45,286 bases of DNA, from positions 1 through 45,286 of the forward strand of contig CACYSH010000079.1 in assembly GCA_902776945.1 (NCBI GenBank), written 5' to 3'. A program made the position numbers and the translations under genes. Below, piece by piece: positions 24,700 to 32,815 of this stretch; positions within the stretch are counted from its first letter, which is position 1, and each line of letters starts with the position of its first letter. This stretch comes from an uncultured Ruminococcus sp. (GTDB lineage: Bacteria > Bacillota > Clostridia > Oscillospirales > Ruminococcaceae). The notes under the pieces are model-generated. The model made no database searches. It had not been told where the DNA came from and saw only the letters and a list, made by a program, of their open reading frames with translations.

Positions 24700-25461
24700 T
24701 CACTCCCTAATGAATCCCGTCAGCGGCGAGGACGCAGAAGCCTTGTCAAGCACGCGCCCCGTTCCCGCGAGATAAGCCGTTCTGCCCGCGATTATCGCGT
24801 GTTTGAACGCCTTTGCCATTTCCACGATGTTGCCGGCGGTCGCAATAGCGGTGTTCGCCATGATAGCCGCCGCGCCCATTTCCATAGCTTCGCAAGCCTG
24901 CGAGGGCTTTCCGATACCCGCGTCAACGATTATCGGCAGGTCTATTTCCTCGATGAGAATGCGGATAAACTGCTTTGTCGCAAGTCCCTGATTCGAGCCT
25001 ATCGGTGCGGCAAGGGGCATTATCGCGGCAGCTCCCGCGTTTACCATATCACGAGCCGCATTCAGATCGGGGTACATATACGGCAAGGGGATAAAGCCGT
25101 CCTTCGCGAGCATTTCGCAGGCTTTCGCAGTCTCGTAGTTGTCGGGCAGAAGGTATTTCGAATCGTGAATGACCTCTATCTTGATGAACTCCCCGCAGCC
25201 CGCTTCACGGGCAAGACGGGCGATCTTGTAGGCTTCCTCCGCAGTTCTCGCGCCCGACGTGTTTGGCAAAAGCGTCACGCCCGCGGGTATATGTTCGAGG
25301 ATATTACCGCTGAAGCTGTTGACCCGCCGCAGCGCAAGCGTGACGATCTCCGCGCCCGCGTGTTCTACCGCCGCATTGATAAGGTCGAGGTCGAACTTGC
25401 CCGACCCGAGAATAAAACGTGATGAGAACTCGTGTCCTCCGATGATAAGTTTATCGCTCAT
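24700..25461 (-). CDS. thiG: Thiazole synthase ThiG
   Basis: A 253-residue TIM-barrel enzyme that condenses deoxyxylulose phosphate, dehydroglycine and sulfur from ThiS thiocarboxylate into the thiazole phosphate. The N-terminus ([19 protein letters not shown]), the lysine-containing [16 protein letters not shown], and the phosphate-binding end ([20 protein letters not shown]) are all typical. The ATG at 25461 follows GGAGAG. It lies 39 bp after thiS and just ahead of thiH in one operon. Confidence 0.95.
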   Translation of the reverse strand: MSDKLIIGGHEFSSRFILGSGKFDLDLINAAVEHAGAEIVTLALRRVNSFSGNILEHIPAGVTLLPNTSGARTAEEAYKIARLAREAGCGEFIKIEVIHDSKYLLPDNYETAKACEMLAKDGFIPLPYMYPDLNAARDMVNAGAAAIMPLAAPIGSNQGLATKQFIRILIEEIDLPIIVDAGIGKPSQACEAMEMGAAAIMANTAIATAGNIVEMAKAFKHAIIAGRTAYLAGTGRVLDKASASSPLTGFIRE

Positions 25462-25500
25462 AAATTTCTCTCCTTTTGATTTAATTTCCGTCAGCGCCGT

Positions 25501-25692
25501 TCAGCCGCCGCCCACGAAGCCTATTATCTCTACTGTCTCTCCGTCCGTAAGCACTTTTCCGTAATCGGGCTTGGACAGAATTTCATCTCCTATCATGACC
25601 GCCGTTCGTTCGGGCTTTAGCTGCATAGATGAAAGCAGTTCAAGCACCGTCATACCCGCGGCTTCTTTCGGCTCTCCGTTGACAATGACCAT
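25501..25692 (-). CDS. thiS: Sulfur carrier protein ThiS
   Basis: A 63-residue ubiquitin-fold protein, starting MVIVNGEPKEAAGMTVLELL and ending VGGG. The terminal Gly-Gly is adenylated and converted to the thiocarboxylate that gives sulfur to ThiG. Of three ATG codons near the start, I chose 25692 because GGGAG lies eight bases upstream; the first ATG is too close to it. The usual activating enzyme ThiF is not in the operon, so a ThiF or MoeB homologue elsewhere is expected. First gene of the operon. Confidence 0.93.
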   Translation of the reverse strand: MVIVNGEPKEAAGMTVLELLSSMQLKPERTAVMIGDEILSKPDYGKVLTDGETVEIIGFVGGG

Positions 25693-25721
25693 TATCATCA
25701 CTCCCTGTATATTTTCTCCGC

Positions 25722-25780
25722 AAAAAAAGACAGCACGCCCGGAGCCTGCACCAATGGTGGTACACCCCGGACGCGCTGTC
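25722..25780 (-). promoter_or_regulatory. Terminator-like hairpin in the thi leader
   Basis: In the roughly 95-nt leader, bases 25780-25765 and 25744-25729 (minus strand GACAGCGCGTCCGGGG and CTCCGGGCGTGCTGTC) form a 16-pair stem with G-U pairs. The loop holds a second small hairpin CACCATTGGTG. Seven T follow at once (25728-25722), 30 bp before thiS. This is an intrinsic terminator in front of the operon, so attenuation is likely. No TPP riboswitch aptamer signature is present. The element could bind a ligand or protein, or it could be a simple damper. Confidence 0.8.
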
Positions 25781-25794
25781 CTGCGTCTGAAAAT

Positions 25795-25823
25795 ATTATA
25801 TCACAGATAATTGGACTTGTCAA
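25795..25823 (-). promoter_or_regulatory. Sigma-A promoter of the thi operon
   Basis: Minus strand TTGACA (25823-25818), 17-bp spacer, TATAAT (25800-25795), with TGTGA before the -10. Transcription should begin near 25788, only a few bases before the leader hairpin. Confidence 0.9.
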
Positions 25824-25874
25824 TAGCAAAACCGAAGTTTAGAAACCAATCGTCCGAACTTTACCGATAAATCA

Positions 25875-25941
25875 TTAAGGATACACCGCACAAAGATTGT
25901 GCGCAAAGCCGTCAGGCGGTCTTTGTGCGGTGTATCCTTAA
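25875..25941. repeat. 67-bp palindrome, left copy flanking the oxidoreductase gene
   Basis: Arms 25875-25896 and 25920-25941 (starting TTAAGGATACACCGCAC) are complementary over 22 bases, with a 23-base loop containing GCCGTCAGGCGG. A second copy in opposite orientation is at 27227-27290, judged by the loop sequence. The two enclose one gene. This copy lies in the 3' region of that gene and has no T-run. Confidence 0.85.
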
Positions 25942-25965
25942 GTTCAGGTCAGCGGGTCTTGTACC

Positions 25966-27198
25966 CTAACGGATTTCGCTTTTCATGTATTCGTCCATTT
26001 TGCAGAATACTTTTTTTGTGAATGCGACAGCTTCAATAACCGTTTTCGGACCGGATACAATGTCTCCGGCGGCAAATACTCCGGGACGTGTCGTTTCCCC
26101 GTATTCATTTACGTCAAGCAGCCCTCTTTGTGTCAGCTTGACTCCTGCGGCTTTCATATCCGCACCGGGTCCCTGACCGATAGCGATTATAACGGAATCA
26201 GCCGGCACATCGAAAACGTCTGAATAATCCTCTTCAAAGCTGAAACTGCCGTCCGCATTCTCGATACGATTTACACGAACGCATCTGACGGAGTCCTCTT
26301 TTATACGAACAGCCTGCGCAAAGTGGATAAAATCCACTCCTTCGAGCTGCGCCATTTCGACCTCTTCATGGTTTGCCGTCATATTTTCTTCACCCATGAA
26401 ATGAAGTATCGTAACGTGAGAATGCGACCGCCTGATCGCAGTTCGCGCCGCATCAATGGCAACATTGCCCGCACCGACGATCGCTACTTTGTTTCCGAGT
26501 TTGAACGCCGACGGCGATTTAAGATAATCTACCGCAAAGTGAACGTGTCCGAGCGTTTCTCCTATAAGTCCCAATTTGTTGGGTCTGCCGGTGCCTGTTG
26601 CAACAAATACCGCTTTATATCCGTCCGGAAAAAGATCTTCTATCATTATGTTAGTGCCTATTCTTGTGTTCGGTCGGAAGTGCAAGCCCATTTTAAGCAT
26701 AATATCCTTATACATATCCAGGATCTCTCTCGGAAGTCTGAACGGAGGGATACCATATTTCAATACGCCTCCGATACTGTCTTCCGCCTCAAAAAGCGTA
26801 ACATCATAACCGCTGCGAAGCAGCAAAAGAGACATCGTTATCCCTGCGGGGCCCGCACCGGCAACGGCGACCTTGATCCCGTTCTTTTTTATTTCCGGAA
26901 TTTCGAGTGTTTCAAGATAAAACCTTGAAACAAATTCTTCGATACGGTAAAACATTACAGGTTCGCCTTTTATTCCGCGCACACAGTGACCCGCGCAGTT
27001 CCTTTCATGCGGGCAGATTATAGAAGTAACGACGGAAAGCGGATTGTTGTAAAAAAGAACTTCACCCGCTTCTTTGATTTTTCCGTCAAGAAATAATTCA
27101 ACTACCCGCGGAATATCCGTTGCAGCAGGACAGTTTGCCGAGCATAAGGGTTTTTTGCATTTCAAACACCTTTCCGCTTCCTGTTTTATCGACGACAT
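25966..27198 (-). CDS. GltD-like NAD(P)-dependent FAD oxidoreductase
   Basis: A 410-residue flavoprotein of the glutamate synthase small subunit family. The N-terminus has cysteine motifs CLKCKKPLCSANCPA and CPHERNCAGHC, typical of the two [4Fe-4S] clusters of GltD-like domains. An FAD-binding motif VAGAGPAGI follows at about residue 113, and a second dinucleotide motif VAIVGAGNVAIDAARTA for NAD(P). It probably passes electrons to a partner oxidoreductase, but no GltB or other large subunit is nearby. The start at 27198 follows GGGAGGA; the longer frame upstream has none. The gene seems less GC-rich than its neighbours by spot count (about 48 against 57 per cent), and it is bracketed by inverted palindromes, hinting at acquisition as a unit. 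Confidence 0.88.
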   Translation of the reverse strand: MSSIKQEAERCLKCKKPLCSANCPAATDIPRVVELFLDGKIKEAGEVLFYNNPLSVVTSIICPHERNCAGHCVRGIKGEPVMFYRIEEFVSRFYLETLEIPEIKKNGIKVAVAGAGPAGITMSLLLLRSGYDVTLFEAEDSIGGVLKYGIPPFRLPREILDMYKDIMLKMGLHFRPNTRIGTNIMIEDLFPDGYKAVFVATGTGRPNKLGLIGETLGHVHFAVDYLKSPSAFKLGNKVAIVGAGNVAIDAARTAIRRSHSHVTILHFMGEENMTANHEEVEMAQLEGVDFIHFAQAVRIKEDSVRCVRVNRIENADGSFSFEEDYSDVFDVPADSVIIAIGQGPGADMKAAGVKLTQRGLLDVNEYGETTRPGVFAAGDIVSGPKTVIEAVAFTKKVFCKMDEYMKSEIR

Positions 27199-27226
27199 AG
27201 ATAATTCCTCCCAAATAAAATAATAA

Positions 27227-27290
27227 GAATACACCTCATAAAGACCACCCGACGGCTTTTGGCACGATCTTTGTGCGGTGCATCTTTAAA
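27227..27290. repeat. Palindrome, right copy flanking the oxidoreductase gene
   Basis: Matches the reverse complement of 25875-25941, with the loop block CCGACGGCTTT and a well-kept right arm (ATCTTTGTGCGGTG). The left arm has about four mismatches. It falls in the 5' untranslated part between the promoter at 27354-27382 and the start codon. Confidence 0.8.
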
Positions 27291-27353
27291 ACAATATAGT
27301 TCCGCCATCGGAACAAGCAGAATGATTCGTTTTACATATTATAACATATGTAT

Positions 27354-27382
27354 ATTATAACAAAATGCGGCTGCGATGTCAA
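27354..27382 (-). promoter_or_regulatory. Sigma-A promoter of the oxidoreductase gene
   Basis: Minus strand TTGACA (27382-27377), 17-bp spacer, TATAAT (27359-27354). A second TATAAT-like sequence lies about 15 bp downstream. The promoter is outside the pair of inverted palindromes that enclose the gene. Confidence 0.85.
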
Positions 27383-27810
27383 GTAAACACAGATATTTTT
27401 AGATGATATTACTAATTCGGTCGCGTACAGTTCAGCCATAAATACAAATCTATAAATGAGCAACGCAGTCAATTTGCACAATTTTGGACTATCACAAGAC
27501 TGACAGGGCGGCTGCACGAACAAGTTCGTACCATTACTCGACCGTGATATTCCTCTCCGTCACGTTTTTTTCAACCGCCCCGCACAATGCTTTGCTCCTG
27601 CCAGCCTGACCGCACAATTCTGCCCCACCGCCGCGATTTTCATAACTTCGCGCTTTTCTTTGCGAAATATCGCCTGTCGGCATGAACTCTGTTCATGCAA
27701 ACTTGTTCAGACCGCCTTGCTGGCATTAACATAGTTAATGCAGCCACCCCCTTCCCAAGACTTCTGGTTTGTCCTCACTTTGCGCTTTTTTTCATTTTAC
27801 AGAAAACGAA
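27383..27810. other. Non-coding interval with short palindromes
   Basis: No credible gene. It contains the GCACGAAC-type palindrome at 27514-27531, GCATGAACTCTGTTCATGC at 27680-27698, GCATTAACATAGTTAATGC at 27723-27741 and the AAGACTTCTGG core repeat at 27750-27785. Confidence 0.7.
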
Positions 27811-27840
27811 ACACCCCCGTGCCGTAACAGCCGGGGGTAT
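27811..27840 (-). terminator. Terminator of the htrA gene
   Basis: ACCCCCG (27813-27819) pairs with CGGGGGT (27832-27838); the minus strand continues GTTTCGTTTTC. It lies about 90 bp beyond the htrA stop codon. Confidence 0.65.
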
Positions 27841-27926
27841 TCCGCGTTTAAGGAAGTTATTTTATGAAAAACGTGTAAGGCTTATGCTATAAATGGTATT
27901 ATCTTCCGGCTGGTTATTACTCTAAA

Positions 27927-29315
27927 TCAATAACCGAACATACCGCCGAATATATCGCCGAAATTGGGATATTCATAACCATACTGCTCGCTCTCTCCGA
28001 AGCCCCTCTGCTGACCCATGCGACCCCGGCTCTGACCCTGCTGCTCCATAGTCTGCTGTTCAGCGGTCTTGGTCTCGGTCTCCTGCTGCTTGACGGCGAC
28101 CTTCACGGTAATTTCAAGCTCCTCGCCCTTGCGGTATACGCTGAGGGTGATCTCGTCGCCCGCCTGGCACTTCTTGACCTTCGCGATAAGCTCGCTCGAA
28201 TCCTTGACAGCTTCGCCGTTTACTGCGGTGATTATATCGCCGACCTTTATTCCGGCTTCCGCTGCGGGAGCGCCTTCGGTAACAGCGCCTATCGCTGCGC
28301 CCTGCGGCAGACCGTAGCTTATATTCTCCTCGCTGAGGTCGGTAAGGCTTACGCCGATGTAGGGCTTGGAAACGTAGCCGTCCTTGATAAGGCTTTCAAC
28401 TATGCTGCGTACATTGTCTATCGGGATAGCAAAACCGATGTTATCAATGCTGGCTTCGTTTGTGCCGCTGCTTGAATACTTGGAGTTTACAATGCCGATG
28501 ACCTCGCCGTACATATTGAACAGCGCTCCGCCCGAGTTGCCCGAATTGATAGCGCAGTCGGTCTGGATAAGCTCCATAGTAGCCGATTCGGTGGTGATAG
28601 TTCTGTCAAGTGCGCTTACTATGCCGCGTGTCAGAGAGAAGGTAAGCTCTCCCAGAGGATTGCCTATCGCTACAACGTCGTCGCCTACCGAAAGAGCCTC
28701 AGAGCTGCCGAGCGCAACAGGGGTAAGTCCGTCCGCGTCTATCTTGATCACCGCTACGTCGTTGCTCTCGTCGCTGCCGATAAGCTCCGCTTCGTAGGTT
28801 TTGCCGTCGTACATTGTAACGGTTATCGAGCTTGCGTCTTCGATAACGTGGTGATTAGTCAGGATATAGCCGTCGGCGCTGATGATAAAGCCCGAGCCGG
28901 AAGCCGCCGCCTGCGTCTGATAGCCCCAGTAATTGGTGCCTGTTATGGAAGTCGTGATGCCGACTGTCGAATTAACGTTATTTGCGTAAAGCTCCGCAGC
29001 GGTAAGGAGAGTGCTTGTGTCTGCGGACTTGGTGTTCAGTACGGATACGCCGCTTGACTTAGCCGTGTTTTCGCTGTGCGAACCGTTTACGAGGGTGACG
29101 GTGCTGCTGTCGGTCGAAACCGCGTTATTGGTAGCGGTTCTCAGTCCGAGAACAGTTCCGCCTACGCCGAGCGCTCCGCCCAGTAACGAGCAGCAGAGAG
29201 CGGTTATCAGGAGCTTTTTGCCTGCGCCGATTTTCTTTCCGGGTTCTACCAAAACCGCGTTAAGTTCCTCGTTGTTCTCCATACCCTGATAATTATATTC
29301 ATCGTACTTTTTCAT
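27927..29315 (-). CDS. htrA: HtrA/DegP-type serine protease with PDZ domain
   Basis: A 462-residue membrane-anchored protease. One membrane helix lies at about residues 34-57, then a Ser/Thr-rich linker, a trypsin-like domain and one PDZ domain (about 300-410). The catalytic triad is visible: His156 in LTNHHVIED, Asp186 in SNDVAVIKID, Ser261 in INSGNSGGALF. It degrades or refolds damaged proteins on the outer face of the membrane. The C-terminal tail after residue 415 is rich in Gln, Gly, Phe and Tyr, which is less usual. The ATG at 29315 follows AAAGGA at a rather long spacing. A promoter with paired heptamers lies upstream, consistent with stress control. Confidence 0.95.
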   Translation of the reverse strand: MKKYDEYNYQGMENNEELNAVLVEPGKKIGAGKKLLITALCCSLLGGALGVGGTVLGLRTATNNAVSTDSSTVTLVNGSHSENTAKSSGVSVLNTKSADTSTLLTAAELYANNVNSTVGITTSITGTNYWGYQTQAAASGSGFIISADGYILTNHHVIEDASSITVTMYDGKTYEAELIGSDESNDVAVIKIDADGLTPVALGSSEALSVGDDVVAIGNPLGELTFSLTRGIVSALDRTITTESATMELIQTDCAINSGNSGGALFNMYGEVIGIVNSKYSSSGTNEASIDNIGFAIPIDNVRSIVESLIKDGYVSKPYIGVSLTDLSEENISYGLPQGAAIGAVTEGAPAAEAGIKVGDIITAVNGEAVKDSSELIAKVKKCQAGDEITLSVYRKGEELEITVKVAVKQQETETKTAEQQTMEQQGQSRGRMGQQRGFGESEQYGYEYPNFGDIFGGMFGY

Positions 29316-29377
29316 AAAGCAGACCGTCCTTTCATTTTCAAGCCTTTGTTTTAGGCTGTGTTTTATTTTGTGATTTT

Positions 29378-29410
29378 ATTATACCGTGCGAACCTTAAAC
29401 GAGCTTAAAC
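29378..29410 (-). promoter_or_regulatory. htrA promoter with direct heptamer repeat
   Basis: TATAAT lies at 29383-29378 on the minus strand. There is no normal -35; instead GTTTAAG is repeated (29410-29404 and 29400-29394) with a three-base gap, a ten-base period, across the -35 position. This is the arrangement used by OmpR-family activators, and envelope-stress regulators of the CssR kind are known to control htrA genes in Bacillus. The regulator here is inferred. Confidence 0.6.
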
Positions 29411-29458
29411 CGAAAATGAAAGATTGAAGGATTAATTTTCACAAAATTATCATAATAT

Positions 29459-29488
29459 GAAAAAAAGCTGTTGCGACAGCAGCTTTTT
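29459..29488 (-). terminator. Terminator downstream of the GGDEF gene
   Basis: AAAAAGCTG and CAGCTTTTT pair around a short loop; the minus strand ends in a long T-run. It is the first terminator met by transcription from the GGDEF gene, about 190 bp past its stop codon, with two repeats in between. Confidence 0.7.
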
Positions 29489-29493
29489 AATAA

Positions 29494-29589
29494 TACTATT
29501 CCTCGACCAAATTCGTGACAAGATTCGCCGCCATGGACACGAGTGCCAAGGATGACGACGAAGGCTAACTGGCGTTAGTCGAGGAGGAA
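29494..29589. mobile_element. MITE-like palindromic element, truncated copy 2
   Basis: Begins TACTATTCCTCGACC after a TAA (29491-29493) and matches the copy at 43177 closely for 96 bp up to GTCGAGGAGGAA. There it stops and an unrelated hairpin repeat begins, so the right end is lost. Relative to copy 1 it is in the opposite orientation. Confidence 0.85.
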
Positions 29590-29606
29590 CGCAAAGCCCA
29601 CAAAAA

Positions 29607-29655
29607 GGGCAAAAATGGGGTATGGGGCAGCGCCCCCTTGAACCCATTTTTGCCC
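29607..29655. repeat. GGGCAAAAATGGG hairpin
   Basis: GGGCAAAAATGGG (29607-29619) pairs perfectly with CCCATTTTTGCCC (29643-29655). The outer sequence (GCAAAGC and GCTTTGC) extends the pairing with some mismatches. It lies just past the stop codon of the GGDEF gene and may contribute to its transcript end. Confidence 0.7.
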
Positions 29656-29680
29656 TTGCTTTGCGGTTTCGGTTGCTTTT

Positions 29681-31078
29681 TTATCGCTTCATGTCCGGGT
29701 GCTTACGGTAAAACTCCGCCTTATCGGCATACATATTTTTGTCAGCCTCTTTCATTGCTTCACCGATCTCCATGATCGTCTTAAAGCTGTAACCGACCGC
29801 AAAACATACCCCGTCCGGGTCGGAGATAGCTTTTCTGAAAGCAATTATCCTCTGTTCAAGACTGCCGCGTTCGGCATTCAGCGCAAGTATCATAAATTCA
29901 TCGCCGCCCGTGCGGTAGACCTCATATTCGGGAAAATGCTTTTGCAAAGTAAGCGCCGCGTCTTTAAGCAGCAGATCGCCCGCGAAATGCCCGCCCGTGT
30001 CGTTTACCTGTTTAAGACCGTTCAAATCGGCAAAGATCACGCACAGCGGGTCGTCGGGTCTGTGCTGCGTGTTGATAAGCGCGTCAACGCGGTCGTTCAT
30101 GGCGTTGCGGTTGAAAACGCCCGTCAGCAGGTCTTTCGAGCTTAAAGCCTCCAGCTTGCTGAAAAGCTGATAGCTCGCTATCTCCGAAGCGAGAAAATAC
30201 GTCGCAAGCTCCAGCATTTCTTTTATTTTAAGCGTCTGACTGACATCAAAATTTATCGCCCAGATGAACCCAAGCGTTTCGTTGCGGTATTTGAGCGGAA
30301 ACAGCACAAGGCTTTTCGCGCCCGCCATTTCCATTGAATCGTACCAGATACGGTTCGTTTCTTTCAGATATTGCCAGTCGTTTTCGTCTTTAAGGATAAC
30401 GCAGGTGTTTCCGCCGATAGAACCGAGCCATGTGTCCACGATAGTAAAAAATTCGTCATTGACGTAAACCTTCATCGAGGAAAGATGCGTATTTTCGCTT
30501 AACGATTCGCAAAGCACCGAGCATTTGCGCTGACTGAAATCGGTGAGAAAAATGCAGGTATGCTCCGAGCCGCACAGCTTGCCGATGTCGCAGATAACGT
30601 CGTTTATCGAGGTCATAAAATCGTTGGAGCTGCGCAGCTTTACGCATATCCTCAGCACATCGGCGGTAATGTCGGGAGCGATGTTCGTCATAAGCGAATA
30701 ATCGGCGGTGTTAAGATTTGTCTGCAAAACAGCACAGTATTTGACGTTTGGCTTATCCGATCTGAGCGGTATCAGCGTAAGATAGGTCCACACAGGGGCA
30801 TTTTCGTACTTGATGTAGGTGCGGAGCGTTTCGCCGTGAACAGCGCTGCGGCAGCAGCAGTCCTCAAAAATCTTGTTTTTCGGGATATATTTTTCGTAGG
30901 GCTGATCGGGAACGAAAGTCTCCCTGATGACCCCGTAATCCTCCGCCATTTTAAGGAAATCGGAATTGACGGCAGCTATCCTTATATTCCCGTAAGTACC
31001 GTCGGGGAATGCTTCTACCGATATTATACTTGATACAGAATTTAAGTATTCGGAGAAATTACAGTAATCAAATTCCAT
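29681..31078 (-). CDS. GGDEF domain protein with N-terminal sensor region
   Basis: A 465-residue probable diguanylate cyclase. Residues 1-140 look like a PAS-type region, about 150-295 like a GAF domain, and the C-terminal 165 residues are a GGDEF domain with the exact motif GGDEF at 391-395. No RxxD inhibitory site is present just before it. There are no membrane helices in the protein as started here, so it senses an intracellular signal. It would make cyclic di-GMP from two GTP. The ATG at 31078 follows AAAGGAG; the longer open frame upstream covers the promoter and part of the neighbouring gene and is not used. No EAL or HD-GYP partner is in the window. Confidence 0.88.
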   Translation of the reverse strand: MEFDYCNFSEYLNSVSSIISVEAFPDGTYGNIRIAAVNSDFLKMAEDYGVIRETFVPDQPYEKYIPKNKIFEDCCCRSAVHGETLRTYIKYENAPVWTYLTLIPLRSDKPNVKYCAVLQTNLNTADYSLMTNIAPDITADVLRICVKLRSSNDFMTSINDVICDIGKLCGSEHTCIFLTDFSQRKCSVLCESLSENTHLSSMKVYVNDEFFTIVDTWLGSIGGNTCVILKDENDWQYLKETNRIWYDSMEMAGAKSLVLFPLKYRNETLGFIWAINFDVSQTLKIKEMLELATYFLASEIASYQLFSKLEALSSKDLLTGVFNRNAMNDRVDALINTQHRPDDPLCVIFADLNGLKQVNDTGGHFAGDLLLKDAALTLQKHFPEYEVYRTGGDEFMILALNAERGSLEQRIIAFRKAISDPDGVCFAVGYSFKTIMEIGEAMKEADKNMYADKAEFYRKHPDMKR

Positions 31079-31139
31079 GTACGGCTCCTTTCGGGCTTGA
31101 CGGTGTGAATGATTTTGACAAAAAAACATAATTGTTAGT

Positions 31140-31168
31140 ATTATACAACAAATTTTTGCAAAAGTCAA
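31140..31168 (-). promoter_or_regulatory. Sigma-A promoter of the GGDEF gene
   Basis: Minus strand TTGACT (31168-31163), 17-bp spacer, TATAAT (31145-31140), about 60 bp upstream of the start codon at 31078. Confidence 0.87.
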
Positions 31169-31274
31169 GTCTGATTTTTTTAAATTATGTGTATCATCGG
31201 AAAACGGAACTGACTTTTTATCATTATAAGCGCTTTGCGCCGGATTTGTGATTGTGCAGCGGTCAGCCCGATCG

Positions 31275-32654
31275 TCAGGGCTTGTCATTGTCCGGCACGG
31301 CGACACCCAATTTTTTCAGATATTCAAGATTTTGCTGTTTTTGGCTTTCTATCTTGGCGATAAATTCGTTAAATTTCCCGGTATCGTTTTTTAATTCGTT
31401 TTTCAATCTCATGAGCTTGTCATAGAAACCGTTACTGCGCTCGATGATTATTTCGGGGGTCAGGTCGCGGTTAAACACCGTTCTTACCTCAAGGTCTTTT
31501 ATCGACCTTTCAATGCGCTTATCAACGTAACCGCGCAGGTCGTCAAGGAAGTAATAAAGCGGCTCTCTGTCAACAGGGCGAATGGTGCTTTCGTCGTAAT
31601 CAATCAGCGACTGATAGCTTGTCATCCCGTTAAAAATCGGCATAACATAGTCCCTGACGACCATAAGCGCCCGGTCAAGCGCCTCGAACATCGTGGTCTC
31701 GTTGTAGTACGCAAGCGTTTTTAAATACGGCTTATCGGGGTCGGTATTATGCTTGTGATATATCGTCCTTGTGTCTTCATAGCAGGAGCAGACTTCCTTT
31801 TTGCTAAGGAGCCAGTCAATGTCCTCGGAAAAAACAGGAAAAGCGGAAATGTACACCTCGAACTGTTCGAGCTTGTCTTTAAAAGGGTCATATTCGGGAA
31901 ATTCGCCCGCCGTAAAACCCGGATATTTTTCCTTTTCAAGGCGTATCACCTGCACCGCCGCCGGCTCGACGATCCGCGCAAAGCCCGGTATGCCCTTTAG
32001 CCTGCTGAACCCCAGCGGTTCGAGGACTTCGCCGAAAACCTTAAAAAAAGCCTCTTTCAGCGTTATCTTTTTCTCTTTGGAGCTATCAGCGAAGTGCATA
32101 ACAAGCGTGTTCTTTTCATTGGTCTCGCTGTTTTCGTTAAGTAGGACAGTTCTTTCGTCCATGCCGATGAGCGGCGCAAACTGTCTCAGCGCGTCCTCCA
32201 CAAAGCCGTAACTGTCGTCTTGTATCTCGCGGACTTTGTCCCACGCTCCCGCGCCGTCACCGCACAAGAAAGGCTCCCACGCGGCAGGTTCTCCCATCGG
32301 CGCGTCCTCGCCGAGATACGAATCTCCCAGCGTGAGTGTATCGGTACGCGCTCCCGCTTTGTCATAAATGACCAGCTCGGCGAAATCGCTGTCAACAAGC
32401 TCTATCTTCACGGCGGGCATTTCAAGCGCCTTTGCAAGCCCCGCGGTCTCGCGTATGGTCTCGTCGGTATCGGCAATGAACGTTATCCATTTGCCGTCGG
32501 GCGCGAACGCGAAAGTGTAGGTCAGCGCGGCGTTATCCTCGTCGGTCTCGGCAAAGCCTTTGGCTTTCATCATGTCGGCGAGAGCCTTTTTGAACTGCGC
32601 TTTTGTCAGATTTTGCGCGTTATAAAAGTGCGCGGTAACGAAAGACATTCCCAT
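31275..32654 (-). CDS. Hypothetical 459-aa cytoplasmic protein
   Basis: A soluble 459-residue protein with no signal peptide or membrane helix. I do not recognise a family. The N-terminal 110 residues (FVTAHFYNAQNLTKAQFKKA onward) look like an alpha/beta domain; the middle is acidic; the C-terminal 120 residues are mainly charged helices and may form a coiled coil (ERSIKDLEVRTVFNRD and later LKNELKNDTGKFNEF). The ATG at 32654 follows AAGGAG. It stands alone between the GGDEF gene and a repeat region, and both have their own regulatory sequence. Good codon structure and a strong ribosome binding site support a real gene. Confidence 0.75.
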   Translation of the reverse strand: MGMSFVTAHFYNAQNLTKAQFKKALADMMKAKGFAETDEDNAALTYTFAFAPDGKWITFIADTDETIRETAGLAKALEMPAVKIELVDSDFAELVIYDKAGARTDTLTLGDSYLGEDAPMGEPAAWEPFLCGDGAGAWDKVREIQDDSYGFVEDALRQFAPLIGMDERTVLLNENSETNEKNTLVMHFADSSKEKKITLKEAFFKVFGEVLEPLGFSRLKGIPGFARIVEPAAVQVIRLEKEKYPGFTAGEFPEYDPFKDKLEQFEVYISAFPVFSEDIDWLLSKKEVCSCYEDTRTIYHKHNTDPDKPYLKTLAYYNETTMFEALDRALMVVRDYVMPIFNGMTSYQSLIDYDESTIRPVDREPLYYFLDDLRGYVDKRIERSIKDLEVRTVFNRDLTPEIIIERSNGFYDKLMRLKNELKNDTGKFNEFIAKIESQKQQNLEYLKKLGVAVPDNDKP

Positions 32655-32815
32655 TTGCGGTTCTCCTTACTATAATATACTATCCACAATTTAAAGGTGA
32701 AGATGTGTAGGGCGGAGGGGCTTGCTCTTGAAAAAGCTAACGGTTTCGCAATGCCTTGTCGCCCGCGACTTGCACTCTCTGCCGTGATTTTTCCCGACCC
32801 AGCGCAGACTTTTTT

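Noticed and set aside
25693-25795. TPP riboswitch upstream of thiS
   Set aside because: The leader is too short and lacks the CUGAGA and ACCUGAU-type segments of the aptamer.
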